Origin: Cryptomeria japonica
Taxonomy: Eukaryota; Streptophyta; Pinopsida; Cupressales; Cupressaceae
Direction of reading: 5' to 3'
Assembly (NCBI RefSeq): GCF_030272615.1
Contig: NC_081406.1
Coordinates: 239,064,422 to 239,128,421, forward strand
DNA: 64,000 nucleotides
Positions within the stretch are counted from its first letter, which is position 1. Every line of letters begins with the position of its first letter. A model generated the notes under the pieces. That model ran no database searches. It was not told the origin of the DNA and saw only the letters and a program-made list of their open reading frames with translations. Shown here piece by piece: positions 12,486 through 23,411 of this stretch. The position numbers were made by a program, and so were the translations under genes.

Positions 12486-12942
12486 TATTGGCATATGTGC
12501 AGAGTATGATGACATGATGATGTTGTATGTTGTCATTGATTTCAATATGCTGAAGAGAACTGATATATTGAACTTTGCAACAGTTAAGAGAACCGATATA
12601 TGAAGGTTTTGGATGACTACCGGTTGGTAGTCTCAACTTCAGGATTTCCGGTTGTAGTGTTCCAAGCTTGTGTGATGAGTTAGCATTATAATGAAGATCA
12701 GATCGTGTTGCCACGTCAGCTTGAGCATGTGAAGGATCTTGCATGAAGGAGATCGATCCTATCCACCTCGAGAATGTGCAAAGTCTCTGTAAACAGTGGA
12801 GAGCGCATGATGGGTTATCAACTTCCTGAAGTGGAAAAGAATGAATGATGGAGAAAGTCTTGAGATATGTTGAAGACCGTTGTATTCAATGAAATGTGAT
12901 TAATGGTCAGGATTGAACTGACTGTATTGGGAAACCTAAATG

Positions 12943-12989
12943 TTTAGGGTTTAGGGTTTATGCTACCGACCTATCTGTTTTCTATAAGG
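12943..12989 (+). promoter_or_regulatory. Putative LTR promoter of E: telo-box plus TATA-like box
   Basis: TTTAGGGTTTAGGGTTTA at 12943-12960 is followed about 20 bases later by TCTATAAGG. The right LTR has the same arrangement with a better TATA (TTTTATATAAGG, 18824-18835). A transcription start shortly downstream would fit the LTR layout. No expression evidence is available from sequence. Confidence 0.45.
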
Positions 12990-13199
12990 TCGATGTTGTG
13001 TTGCATGTTGAGGTTGTTGGAAAATGTTGTGTGTGTATCTAAGTGCAGAGGTACGTGATTATTGCCAGACCAGATAAGAGGATTGATGCCTGCATAGTGT
13101 GAGTGTAGAAGGAAGGAACTAAAGTGGATCTACATTGGTATTGAGTGCTATTACCAAATCATTGTAATGCCTGTTGATCTTTAACTACTTCAACAGATG

Positions 13200-13440
13200 G
13201 AAAATCCCTTAACCGGGTAGCTTTAACCAACTTGCTATAAATCCTTTAACAGGGTGACTCAAAGCCATTAAGTTCATAAAATCCTCTAACAAGGTAACTT
13301 CTAACAGTGTTTAACCCTTAACTAGGTATTCTAGCCATTCCTTAACCGTGTGATCCCTAACAAGATTGATTCCTAACAGAACCTGTTGTAACAGTCTTTA
13401 ATCGGACTAGGCTCCTAACAGAATGGACTTCTAAAGAGTT
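13200..13440 (+). repeat. Short repeats around CCCTTAACCGGGT in E's LTR
   Basis: About eight degenerate units of roughly 25-35 bp around AATCCCTTAACCGGGTGA or CCTAACAGG. The other E LTR has them at about 19020-19260, and A's LTRs have the complementary form (GGTTAAGGGATT) at about 1080-1260 and 41960-42120. Confidence 0.65.
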
Positions 13441-13863
13441 CAAAAATAGCTTGTGGGTATTCATACCCACCATGATTTTTCCTAGTTGGGTTTCCACGTG
13501 AAAAATCTGTGTGTCATGTGTGATGCTCTTTCATGTGATGCTTTGTTACTTTCTGTCAAGCGGTGAATCATGTTATGCTAGTAAATTATTGTATCTCTGA
13601 TGATAGATTATCTATTTATGCATAAGGATAAAGTGGAAATGAGGGAGTGGGTTGTATGGAAAGATAAGTGTTGCTAGTTTATGTCTTTCCTAGTAGCATT
13701 GTCTTTAACCAGTAGTAATCTGTTTATGACCGGTGTTAGTGATTGGCAATCAAGTTCACTGTTTGCAGTCAAACTGGTTAGGGAAAAGTTTTTGTTCCTA
13801 TACTGATTCACCCCCCCTCTCAGTACTGGTTTGGTACTCACCATTCATCATTGAGTTATCAAT

Positions 13864-13876
13864 TGGTATCAGATCC
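13864..13876 (+). other. Primer-binding site of element E
   Basis: TGGTATCAGATCC begins three bases after the LTR end at 13861. It matches the initiator-methionine-tRNA type PBS (TGGTATCAGAGC) except near its end. Confidence 0.8.
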
Positions 13877-13932
13877 TCTTCTAGGTCCTCTATGTTGTAA
13901 GCTTAACCGCTTGAGGCAAAGATCCTACACTA

Positions 13933-15036
13933 ATGATGAAGAGGGAAGGTCCAAAGTTTAACATAGATAACTTTAAAATATGGAAGGACATAATGAAGAT
14001 ATACATCAGAAGCATGGGTGCTCAACACTAGAGCTATTTTGAGAATGCTTATGTTATCTCTACCAGTATTCTCACCGATGATCAAAAGAGAGAGATTCAG
14101 GAGAATGGGCAAGTCATGGAAGCCCTAATCAGTAGTTTATCTGACATTGAGTTTATTGATGTTTAGGATAAAGAAAATCCTAAAGAAGTATGGGATACTC
14201 TTGAGAATATCTATGGCGGTGATGAGCATGTAAAACAAGATAAGGAAGAAAGCCTTAGAGGGAAGTTTGAAGACATGTAGATGGTTGAAGGTGAGACCAT
14301 TCAACAATATGGAATAAGAATCAAAATTGTTGTTGGAGATATCAAGAGTGCAAGTGGTAAAATGGAAGATTCCACTATTCTTAGCAAAGTTTTGAGATCC
14401 TCATTACCAGTCTATGCAATAAGGGTTGCTGCTATTCAGGAGTTGAGATCAATAGACAAGACTAAGGTATCCTTAGACTCCATCTTTGTAAAATTAATAG
14501 CCTATGAGCTAAATAGTTTTGATGGCAGTGTTCAGAAGACTGAATCAACTTTTAGAGCATCTGCTGCACCATCCAGAAAAGGAAAAGAAGCAAGCACCAA
14601 TGGTGAACCAAGACAGAGCAGAGAAATGGATGATGAGGAGATTCTGATGGAATTTGAGGCCCTTCTTGCCAAGAGACTTCCTAAGGGAACCGACAAATAC
14701 AGAGGTAAGCTTCCTTTGAAATGTTTTTCTTGTAACTGGATAGGACACATTGCTATAAACTATCCTAATGGTGATAGAAAGGACAAACTAGAAAGGTTCA
14801 AGAAGTTCAAAGGAGGAAACTGGAGGAACTGTTTTATAGTAGTTGATGAAGGTGTCACTGAAGAGGAATCAGAAGATGAAGAAAATGAAGATATTGTGTT
14901 TGTTGCAGTCAAGGAAGATGTGTCATGCAAAAAGGCTCTTGTCTCCCGCTTTGATAATTCAAATGAGTGGATTATTGACAGTGGTTGTTCTCACCATATG
15001 ACTAGTGACCGGAGCAAGTTTATATCTCTAGAATAG
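13933..15036 (+). pseudogene. Element E: copia Gag and start of protease
   Basis: The start MMKREGPKFNIDNFKIWKDI resembles copia Gag N-termini. The same frame runs to 15036 with internal stops near 14029, 14165 and 14278. Later landmarks are ILSKVLRSSLPVYAIRVAAI, LLAKRLPKG and the zinc knuckle CFSCNWIGHIAINYP (about 14728-14772), whose last Cys is Tyr. The knuckle is therefore broken. The frame then enters the protease motif WIIDSGCSHHMTSDRSKF, which keeps the catalytic DSG, before a TAG at 15034. Confidence 0.88.
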
Positions 15037-15935
15037 TATGATGGTGGTGTGGTTCACTTTGGTAAAGATGCACCATGTATGGTCAAAGGCAGAGGGTCCA
15101 TCTCTCTAAATGGAAAGAGCAGTGCTGACAATGTGTATTGGGTGGAAGATCTCAGACACAATCTATTGAGTGTTGCCCAGCTGAATGACAATAAACTCAC
15201 TCTATAATTCAAAAATGGAGTGTGCAAAATCAAAGGAAAGAATGGTGAATTGATGGCCACCGGTATGCAGACCAAAGGTAACTTATTTTAGCTAAATGCA
15301 AATATAAGTACATGTCTTATGGCTAAGTTTGATGATAGCTGGATATGGCATAGGAGACTCTGTCATGTAAACTTTGATAACATTGTGAAGGCCAGTAAGA
15401 TCAAGGCAGTTAGAGGATTTCCGGTGCTGAGCAAACCAGAAAATCCTTTGTGCAGAGAATGTCAACTGGGGAAAATGTCTTCCTCAACTTTCAAAGGTAA
15501 ATCTTTCACAATAGACAACTTACTTGATATTGTGCATACTGATTTGTGTGGTCATATGAAAACCAGGAGTGTGTAGGGAGATAGGTATTTTATGATTCTT
15601 ACAGATGATTTCTCAAGAATGATGTGGGTCACATTCTTGAAGGATAAGTCTGAAGCCTTTGGAAAGTTCAAAGCTTTCAGAGCACTTGTAGAAAAGGAAA
15701 GTCATAGAAGAATCAAATGCCTTATAACTAATCAAGGAGGGGAATTCACTTCCAGTGAACTCAACAAATATTGTGAAGAGAATGGCATCAAGAGGCAACT
15801 ATTTTCCCCTTGAACTCCACAGTAGAATGACCTAGTAGAGAGAAACAACCGGTCTGTGGTTGAAGCGGCTAGAACTATGTTGATCCAAGGAAAAGTTGCT
15901 CACACCTTTTGGAGAGAAGCGGTGAGCATTACACA
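15037..15935 (+). pseudogene. Element E: protease end and integrase
   Basis: Continues the frame of E's gag. Landmarks are VYWVEDLRHNLLSVAQLND, the integrase zinc region WIWHRRLCHVNFDNI and LCRECQLGKM (15345-15475), and the core with HTDLCGH (first D) and ITNQGGEF, where the second catalytic D is N. A TGA and a TAG lie in the SPxTPQxN stretch, then VERNNRSVVEAARTML holds the third acidic residue. Further stops lie at about 15205, 15288 and 15577. A frameshift near 15933 ends the frame. Confidence 0.88.
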
Positions 15936-17993
15936 ATGAACTGGGTACTCATCAAGAAAGGTAAGGATACGTCTCCTTATCAGTACTGGACTGGTATGAG
16001 TATTTGGTAGCAAATATTATATCAAGAGGAGTGAACATCAGAGCAAGTTCGATGTAAATGTGATGAGGGAATATTCCTAGGGTATTCCACTAAGAGCAAA
16101 GCTCTCAAATGTTTCAACAATAGGACTCAGAGAATTGTTGAAAGCATCAATGTTAGGGTTGATGAAAACTCTGAAACATTAGAGGAAATTGATAGAGAGC
16201 ATGTAAGAGATGAACCAGTAGTAACCTTCTAGGAGCCGGTTGCAAATTAGCCTAGTACCAGTAATTGTGCTCCTACACCGGTGGATGCTGATGTTGATGA
16301 AGATGAGGATGAAGAAGAAAAGCAAGAGGAATTTGTTAAGAACATACCTAGGTATGTCAAACTCAATCATGATCCAAAGCAAATCATAGGAGACAAAGAT
16401 GCAGGAATCCTTACAAGAAGAAAGGTCAGAGAAAACTCATGTATGATCTCTAAATTTGAGCCTAAATCATTCAAAGAGGCACATAAAGATGAAGATTAGA
16501 TCAAGGCAATGGAAGAAGAACTTGATCAGATAGAAAAGAATGGTACATGGTCCTTGGTACCTAGACCAGAGCATAAAAATGTCATTGGTACCAAATGGGT
16601 TTTCAGAAATAAGTTGAATGAAGATGGGATAGTGATAAGAAATAAAGCCAGATTGGTGTGTAAGGGGTATGCTCAAGAAGAAGGAGAAGACTATGGAGAA
16701 ACCTTTGCCCCAGTAGCCAGATTGGAAGGAGTTCATATGCTTCTTGCATATGCAACTTTTAAAGGATTTAAGATATACCAAATGGATGTAACATCTGCAT
16801 TTCTAAATGGAATACTTGAAGAGGAGGTGTATATAGAGCAACCGGATGGGTTTGCCCTATCTGAAGACAATGACATGGTGTGTAGGCTACATAAAGCCTT
16901 GTATGGACTAAAGCACGCACCTAGAGCATGGTATGAACACTTGCACTCCAATCTTGTGAAGATTGGATTTAAAAGAACAAGCAAAGATAGCAATATCTAC
17001 TTGAAATCAGAAGGAGATCATATTCTGATATGTGAAGTATTTGTTGATGACATCATCTTTGGAGGAGATGACAAGATGAGTCATGATTTTGTAAATGAGA
17101 TGAAGAAGGAATTTGAGATGTCACTCATAGGGGAGATTAAGTTCTTCATGGGACTGCAGATTCAACAAATGAAAGATGGAATCTTTATTACTCAGTCCAA
17201 GTATGTCAAAGAGGTGTTGAAGACCTTTGGCATGGAAGACAGTAAACCGGTTGGTACACCAATGGTGATTGGTTGTAAGCTATCAAAAGAGGATGACTTG
17301 GCACTGGTAAATGAGAAGGATTATGGATCAATGATTGGTAAGTTGCATTATGTAGTGCATAGCAGACCAAACATTACACATGCAGTGGGTATTACCGCTC
17401 GGTTTCAACAAAGCCCAAGAGAATCCTGCTTGGTAGCAGTCAAGCGGATTCTTAGATATCTAAAGGGAACTATTGACTATGGGTTATGGTATCCATACAA
17501 TAATGATTTCAACCTAAAAGTGTTCACAGATGCTGATTGGGCTGGTAATGTAGATGACTAGAAGAGCACAACCGGTGGTGCATTCTTTCTCTGTGGTAGA
17601 CTAGTCTCATGGATGAGTAAAAAGCAGAGTTGTATCTCTCAATCTACATCAGAAGTGAAGTATGTTGCAGCTTTTATGAACTGCACCTAGACTATTTGGA
17701 TGAAGCATGTATTGAATGGCTTCAAATTTCCTATATCTGAATTGGTAAGTATATTCTATGACAATACAAGTGCAATTAACATTTCCAAGAATCCGGTTTT
17801 ACATGCTAGAACCAAGCACTTTGAACTCAAGTATCATTTCTTGAGGGAAAAGGTTCAGAATAAAGATGTTATATTGGAACATTTCTCCAGTAAGGAGTAG
17901 TTAGTAGACATATTCACCAAGCCTCTACCGAAGGCTACATTTACCTATTTGAGAGGTGAATTAGGGGTGCTACCCCTTCAAGAGGTGAACTAA
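15936..17993 (+). pseudogene. Element E: integrase tail, reverse transcriptase and RNase H
   Basis: After the frameshift the frame holds the integrase C-terminal tail (KALKCFNNRTQRIVESINVR) and a linker (NIPRYVKLNHDPKQIIGD). From 16509 it is an RT of 351 open codons: [56 protein letters not shown] and catalytic [10 protein letters not shown]. RNase H follows with [12 protein letters not shown], a TAG, STSEVKYVAA, a TAG at a normal Q, FYDNTSAINISKN, RTKHFELKY, another TAG and VDIFTKPLPKA. The RT is the best-preserved polymerase in the window. Confidence 0.9.
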
Positions 17994-18220
17994 AGTTATG
18001 TGCTCCACATCAGTCAGGTATTGCATTGTCAAATATTTTTAGGATTTATGTGTTGAAGGATGCCACTACTCAGGGGGAGCAACATAGTGGAACGTGATAA
18101 GCTTGTGCCTCCACTTTGGCATTGTTGTCAAAGGGGGAGAAGATGTGAAGCGGAGAAGATATCTGCAAATTTGGGGGAGAAGATGTGAAGCAAAGAGATA
18201 TCTTTGTATATTGCCATCAA
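17994..18220 (+). other. E 3' noncoding region
   Basis: No coding signal. Contains two related purine-rich blocks, GGGGGAGAAGATGTGAAG at about 18134-18151 and again near 18173-18190, which look like duplicated polypurine-type sequence upstream of the true tract. Confidence 0.5.
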
Positions 18221-18235
18221 TGCCAAAGGAGGAGA
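18221..18235 (+). other. Polypurine tract of element E
   Basis: TGCCAAAGGAGGAGA ends one base before the right LTR, which starts TGTTGGCATA at 18237. Confidence 0.75.
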
Positions 18236-18236
18236 T

Positions 18237-19664
18237 TGTTGGCATATATGTAGAGTATGATGACATGATGATATTGTATGTTGTCATTGATGTCAATATG
18301 CTGAAGAGTGAACCAGTATATTGAAGTTTGCAATAGCCAAGAGAACCGGTATGATACCGAGAACCAGTATATGTGAGAACCGGTATAACATTGTGAATCG
18401 GTATATGTGAAAAGGTAAATTGGTATTTTGGTATGAGAACCGATATATGAAGGTTTTGCATGACTATCGGTTGGTAGTCTCAACTTCAGGATTTTTGGTT
18501 GTAGTGTTCCAAGCTTGTGTGATGAGTTAGCATTGTAATGAGATCAAATCATGTTGCTACGTCAGCTTGAGCACGTGAAGGATCTTGCATGAAGGAGATG
18601 GATCCTATCCACCTTGGGAATGTGTGAAGTCTCTATAAATGGTGGAGAGTGCGTGATGGGTTATCAACTTCCTGAAGCGACAAAGAATGAATGATGGAGA
18701 ACATCTTGAGATATGTTCAAGACCGTTGTATTCAGTGAAATGTGATTAATGGTCAGGATTGAACCGACTGTATTGGTAAACCTAAATGTTTAGGGTTTAG
18801 GGTTTATGCCGCCGACCTATCTATTTTATATAAGGTCGATGTTGTGTTGCATGTTGAGGTTGTTGGCAAATGTTGTGTGTGTATCTAAGTGCAAAGATAC
18901 GTGATTCTTGCCAGACTAGATAAGAGGATTGATGCCTACATAGTGTGAGTGTAGAAGGAAAGAACTAATGCAGATCTGCATTGGTATTGAGTGCATACCT
19001 GTTGATCTTTAACTACTTCAATAGATGGAAAATCCCTTAACTGGGTAGCTTTAACCAACTTGCTGTAAATCCTTTAATAGGGTGACTCAAAGAAATTGAG
19101 TTCATAAAATCCTCTAACAAGGTAACCTCTAATAGGGTTTAACCCTTAACCAGGTAGTCTAGCCATTCCTTAACCGAGTGATCCCTAACAGGATTGGTTC
19201 CTAACAGAACCTGTTGTAACAGTCTTTAACCGGACTAGGCTCCTAACAAAGCAGACTTCTAAAGAGTTCAAAAACAACTTATGGGTAGTCATCCACACCG
19301 TGGATTTTCCCAGTTGAGTTTCCATGTGAAAAATCTATGTGTCATGTGTGATGCTCTTTCAAGCGGTGAATAATGTTATGCTAGTAAATTATTGTATCTT
19401 TGATGATAGATTATCTGTTTATGCATAAGGATAAAGTGGAAATGAGGGAGTAGGTTGTATGGAAAGCTAAGTGTTGCCGGTTTATGTCTTTCCCAGTAGC
19501 ATTGTCTTTAACCAATAGTAATCTTTTTCTAACTGGTGTTAGTGATTGGCAGTCAAGTTCACTATTTGCAATCAAACCGGTTAGGGAAAAGTTTTTGTGC
19601 CTGTACTGATTCACCCCCCCTCTCAGTACCGGTTTGGTACTCACTGTTCATCATTGAGTTATCA
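18237..19664 (+). repeat. Element E, right (3') LTR
   Basis: Starts TGTTGGCATATATG and ends TTGAGTTATCA. It matches 12486-13861 along its length, with an extra block of GAACCGGTATATG-type repeats at about 18340-18440. It carries the telomere-like repeat (18789-18806), a TATA-like TTTATATAAGG (18825-18835) and the C-rich hairpin (19603-19629). Confidence 0.9.
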
Positions 19665-20327
19665 ACATTAATTATACAAACCCTAAGGCCTAAACCAATT
19701 AGGTCCACCACCTAAAAGATAGTACAATAAGATCATTACATACATTCATATTACAATGATATAACATGTCATCTTTAGATCAAAACAATATTAACCAATC
19801 CATAAATCATCCTGGTAACATGTAGAGAACACGTTAACATGATACTGGTCCATAACTTAGATAGGCACCAAACCTATTTAGGGTCCACCATGCCAAAGAG
19901 ATGTCTCCACCTAGTTTAAGGAACGATCAAAGATCACCTTCTACATCCTAGAAACCGCACCAACACCACTTATGTATACTATCAATGATTTTCAATAAAA
20001 GCCCTGCCGGTAAAACTTGAAACCTATGCCGGTAAGGGTTTACTAGAGTGTATGATAGCATCCTATCACCAAGTCAAGACCATCTGACCAAAACATGCTC
20101 TAGAAGCATGTAACACATACAACCAAACATATTACATCGATCCAAACATGCCAGAAGTGTCCAACAGATAGTCCCTTTTGCTGGTAACACTAGATCTTCT
20201 GCCGGTAACCAAAACCTGTCTGCCGATAACTTGTCTGTCGGTAACCAATCATAACAGCTAGTGTTTACATCAATGACAAAACATCAATGCAACATATAAT
20301 TAATCCTTCCATATTTCCAACACTCAC

Positions 20328-21420
20328 TCCATTGTTTGCAAATGATAATCTCCATTTCCAATTACTTTCATGATGACAAAAGCACCTAACTAGTTAGGTT
20401 CGAACTTTCCTAGTTTTTCACTTTCAATAAGGTTCCTTTGATTTTATTTAAGAATGATATCTCCTATTTCGAAGAAATGTGGGTTGAATCATTTTTTGTA
20501 GCTTCTTCTCATTTTGTTTTGGTAGCCTTGTAAATGGTTTAGAGCACTTTGTCATTTTTCATCTAGGAATTTTGATTCTTGCAAATGTTCTACTCTATAG
20601 TTTTATTCTGAGATGATGTTTTTTAGAGAGACTCTTAGGGATGGAAATTCTACTTTGATAGGTAAAATGGCTTCTATTCCATAAAGCAAAGAGAATGGTG
20701 TTGTACCGGTTGTCGTGTGTATACTAGTTTGGTAAGCCTATAGAGCTGGATTTAGTTGGAGATACCAATCTCATCTACTGTCATTGACAAATTTCTTTAA
20801 AATTTTCAAAATATTTTTGTTTGTTGCCTCAGCTTGACCATTGCTTTGGGGATATCAGGGTGTTGCAAAATGTTGTTGGATGTTAAATTGTGCACAAAGC
20901 TCACTCAATTCTTGATTTTTAAAGGGTCGGCCATTATCAGTCACAATGCACATGGGTACCCCATACCTTCAAATGATATAATTCAAGATTAATTTAGCTA
21001 TTTTTTTTCTTGTTGTGAAAGTCATTGAGATTTCTCAACCCATTTCATGAAATATTTTGTAGCTGTGAGAATAAAATTATGCTCGTTGGAGGAGGTAGGA
21101 TTTATTTTCCCTGCAAGATCTAATTCCCATTATGAAAATGACCATGGTGATGTTATTGGCTGAAGATCTTGAGCAGGTGCATGAATGAGGTTCCCATGTA
21201 TTTGTCATTGGTTGCATCTTTGGACATACTTGTAAGCCTCCTTTTCCATTGTAGGCCAATAATAACCTATTCGCAACAGTGTTTTTGCTAGAGAAGGTCT
21301 AGAAGAATGTGCGCCACATATTCCATCATGAACTTCTTTTAAGGCAATTTGTGCTTCTTGAATATCAAGGCATCTAAGTGAGGTGTTGTCTACACTTTTT
21401 CTGTATAAAGTATCAAAAAT
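20328..21420 (-). pseudogene. Element B: gypsy integrase (interrupted by D)
   Basis: Minus-strand frame with many stops. Landmarks from right to left: zinc-region YYWPTMEKEAYKYVQRCNQ, core first D in WELDLAGKINPTSSNE, second D in VTDNGRPFKNQELSELC, third acidic E in YPQSNGQAEATNKNILKIL, then TGTTPFSLLYGIEAILPIKVE and the C-terminal VIMKVIGNGDYHLQTME. The frame runs into D's TSD at 20327, so D inserted near the integrase C-terminus. The catalytic residues are still visible despite about ten stops. Confidence 0.85.
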
Positions 21421-21432
21421 AATTGCATGTTT

Positions 21433-22560
21433 TTATGATTGTCGGATGAGTTCCTTCCTTTGATTCTGTGAAAGATCGAGAGGTATATATTGATCAGGCA
21501 GGTATGCGTATATATCTCTGTACCATGGAGACAGAGGTCCTACTATCATACAAACATATTCAGTGGATGATATTTCATAAGATGGGACAATAAGTTGTTC
21601 CACTTGAAATTCAAAGTTAGTTCCATCATTTGGCATATCCAAGAGATATTCCACTGTTGCCATTGCATCTACTACCTTGTTTTGCACTCTCGGTATCTGT
21701 TCAAATGTGACCTTGGTGAAGTGTTGCTTGTATTCTTCCACTAATTGTTTGTATGGTTATAAATTATCATCTTTTGTATTACAATCATCATTGACTTGAT
21801 TAATGATGAGTTGCGAGTCTCCAAAGACCTGTAGGTCTTTGATCTTCCATTGTAGTGCAGTGCACAGTCCTACCATCAGGGCTTCGTATTCGGCAATGTT
21901 ACTGGTGCAAGGGAAGCTAATCATGAATGATTTGGGAATTGAATCTCCTTGAGGAGTTATGAACATAATTCCTACTCGTACTCCATGATTTGTATGTGAA
22001 CCATCAAAGAATAGTTTTTAGTGTGTTTATGTCGATAGTGTAAATATTGATTCACCTCAAAAATCTATCACCATTGGATGATTATCTTGTAAGGTGCTTA
22101 TGCAAGTTGGTCTGCTATGATTTGTCCTTTTATAGCTTTTCTACTGATGTATTCGATGTTGAATTCACTAAGTATCATGACACATTTTGAAAGTCTTCTG
22201 GTTAGTGCTGCTCTATTGATTGGGTATTTGAGTGGATCGAATTGTGCAACAAGCTGTACTTTATGACTCAACATATAATGTCTTAGTTTTTGTGATGCAA
22301 AGACTACTGCAAGACATGCTCTTTCTATCTATGTGTATTTGAGCTCATACTGAATGAGTGTTCTACTGATGTAGTAGACAACTCTCTCTTTTCCTTGTTC
22401 ATCTTGCTGTGCTAGGAGAGCACCTAAAGAGGAATTTGTTGTAGCTATATATAGGAGTAATGGTTTCCCATGTATGGGTTGAACCAATATCAGAGTGGAC
22501 AATAGATATTATTTTATTATTTTGAATGCCTCCTGGAATTTTTATGTCCATTTAAATTTA
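21433..22560 (-). pseudogene. Element B: gypsy RNase H region
   Basis: Contains the RT-linked RNase H portion (22100-22560, for example the region coding REEKLKYTQIE-like and LRHYMLSHKVQL-like stretches, heavily decayed). After it comes a second RNase H-type domain with IPKSFMISFPCTSNIAEYEA and FGDSQLIINQVN (21966-21757), then YKQHFTKVTFEQIPRVQNKVVDAMA (21741-21433) and a linker towards integrase. Two RNase H-like segments in a row are also seen in Z. One stop (TAA) separates the 21966 and 21741 segments. Confidence 0.75.
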
Positions 22561-23411
22561 ACACCTTTCTTTAAAAGATGTTAAAATGGTTGGCACTTTT
22601 CTGCCAATTGGGTGATGAAGCACCTTATGGATAGTAATCTCCCTTGTAGACTTCTGAGTTGTTTGAGTGTAGAAAGGGATGACATGTTTAAAATAGATTT
22701 CACTTTCTCTATATTTATCTTGATTCCGCGATTGGATACAATGAAGCCCAAGAGTTTACCAAATGTTACCCCGAAGACACATTTTTTTGGATTTAGTCTT
22801 ACATTGTATTGCTCAAGTCTATCAAATATCTTAGCCAATATGTTTAAGTGACTATCCCTTATTTTGGACTTTTCTAGCAAGTCATCTACATAATCTTCCG
22901 TGATTGTGTGTATCATGTCATGAAACAAGGTAGTCATTGCCCTTTGATAAGAGGCATCTACATTCTTAAGGCCAAATTGCATCACATTCTAGCAATAGGT
23001 TCCCCATGGACAAGTGAACATTGTCTTAGGTTGGTCTTCTAGTGTAATTTTTATTTGATTATAACCAAAATAACCATCCATGAGTGATAGAATTTCAATT
23101 CCAACTGTCAAGTCTACTATGATGTCTATGTTAGGGAGTAGAAAGTCATCTTTGGGGCAAGCCTTGTTAAGTTCTCTGAAGTTGGTGCAGATCCTGATAC
23201 CTCCAGTATGCTTGGATACCAGGACTAGATTTGAAATCCATTCAACATAGTCTATAGGTTTGATGAAACCCACATCTAATAATTTTTGTAGCTCAATTTT
23301 GACTAACAAGGCTATGTAAGGGTGCATCTTTCTGAGCTTTTGTTTGTATGGTTTTACCCTTGGAAGTAAAGGCAAGTGATGTAGGACCAATTTTAGGTCT
23401 AATCCAGGCAT
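22561..23411 (-). pseudogene. Element B: gypsy reverse transcriptase
   Basis: Two collinear open segments, 23411-22989 and 22985-22581, separated by one TAG at a Trp position (WGTYC then stop). Landmarks: KLRKMHPYIALLVKIELQKL, VSKHTGGIRICTNFRELNKA, CPKDDFLLPNIDIIVD, catalytic LMDGYFGYNQIKI, MQFGLKNVDASYQRAM, catalytic DYVDDLLEKS, and KCVFGVTFGKLLGFIVSNRG. All three catalytic Asp residues are present. Apart from the stop this is a well-preserved gypsy RT of normal length. Confidence 0.9.

Larger units (their letters stand above)
12486..13861 (+). repeat. Element E, left (5') LTR
   Basis: Starts TATTGGCATATGTG (TG to TA change, against TGTTGGCATATATG in the right copy) and ends TTGAGTTATCA. 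At 1376 bp it is shorter than the 1428-bp right copy, mainly because it lacks several GAACCGGTATATG-type repeats present at about 18340-18440. Contains a telomere-like TTTAGGGTTTAGGGTTTA at 12943-12960 and a TATA-like TCTATAAGG at 12981. Confidence 0.9.
12486..19664 (+). mobile_element. Copia element E (7.2 kb, plus strand), inside D's LTR
   Basis: Complete-length Ty1/copia element and the only well-defined plus-strand element in the stack. LTRs are 12486-13861 and 18237-19664, the PBS is 13864-13876, gag-pol is 13933 to about 17993, and the polypurine tract is 18221-18235. It is flanked by ACATC/ACATT. The order is gag, protease, integrase, RT, RNase H. The first half is one frame broken by stops, and a frameshift near 15933 leads into the second half. 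It is the innermost, so most recent, element of its branch. Confidence 0.92.
6055..20322 (-). mobile_element. Copia element D (about 7.1 kb), inside B, containing E
   Basis: Ty1/copia element on the minus strand. The left (3') LTR is 6055-7296, the polypurine tract 7297-7310, gag-pol runs from 11789 down to 7640, the PBS is 11831-11845, and the right (5') LTR is 11848-20322 with E inserted in it. Net LTR lengths are 1242 and about 1291 bp. It keeps the longest coding stretches of the copia copies here (a 476-codon open segment) but has several stops and frameshifts. Confidence 0.9.
11848..20322 (-). repeat. Element D, right (5') LTR, interrupted by E
   Basis: Two pieces, 11848-12485 and 19670-20322, are collinear with the left LTR 6055-7296 and are separated by E plus its TSD. 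It starts TGTAAGTATAACCGG and ends TTTCCAACA. An 18-base G run at 11876-11893 has expanded in the loop of the conserved hairpin (the left copy has seven Gs). Confidence 0.88.
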
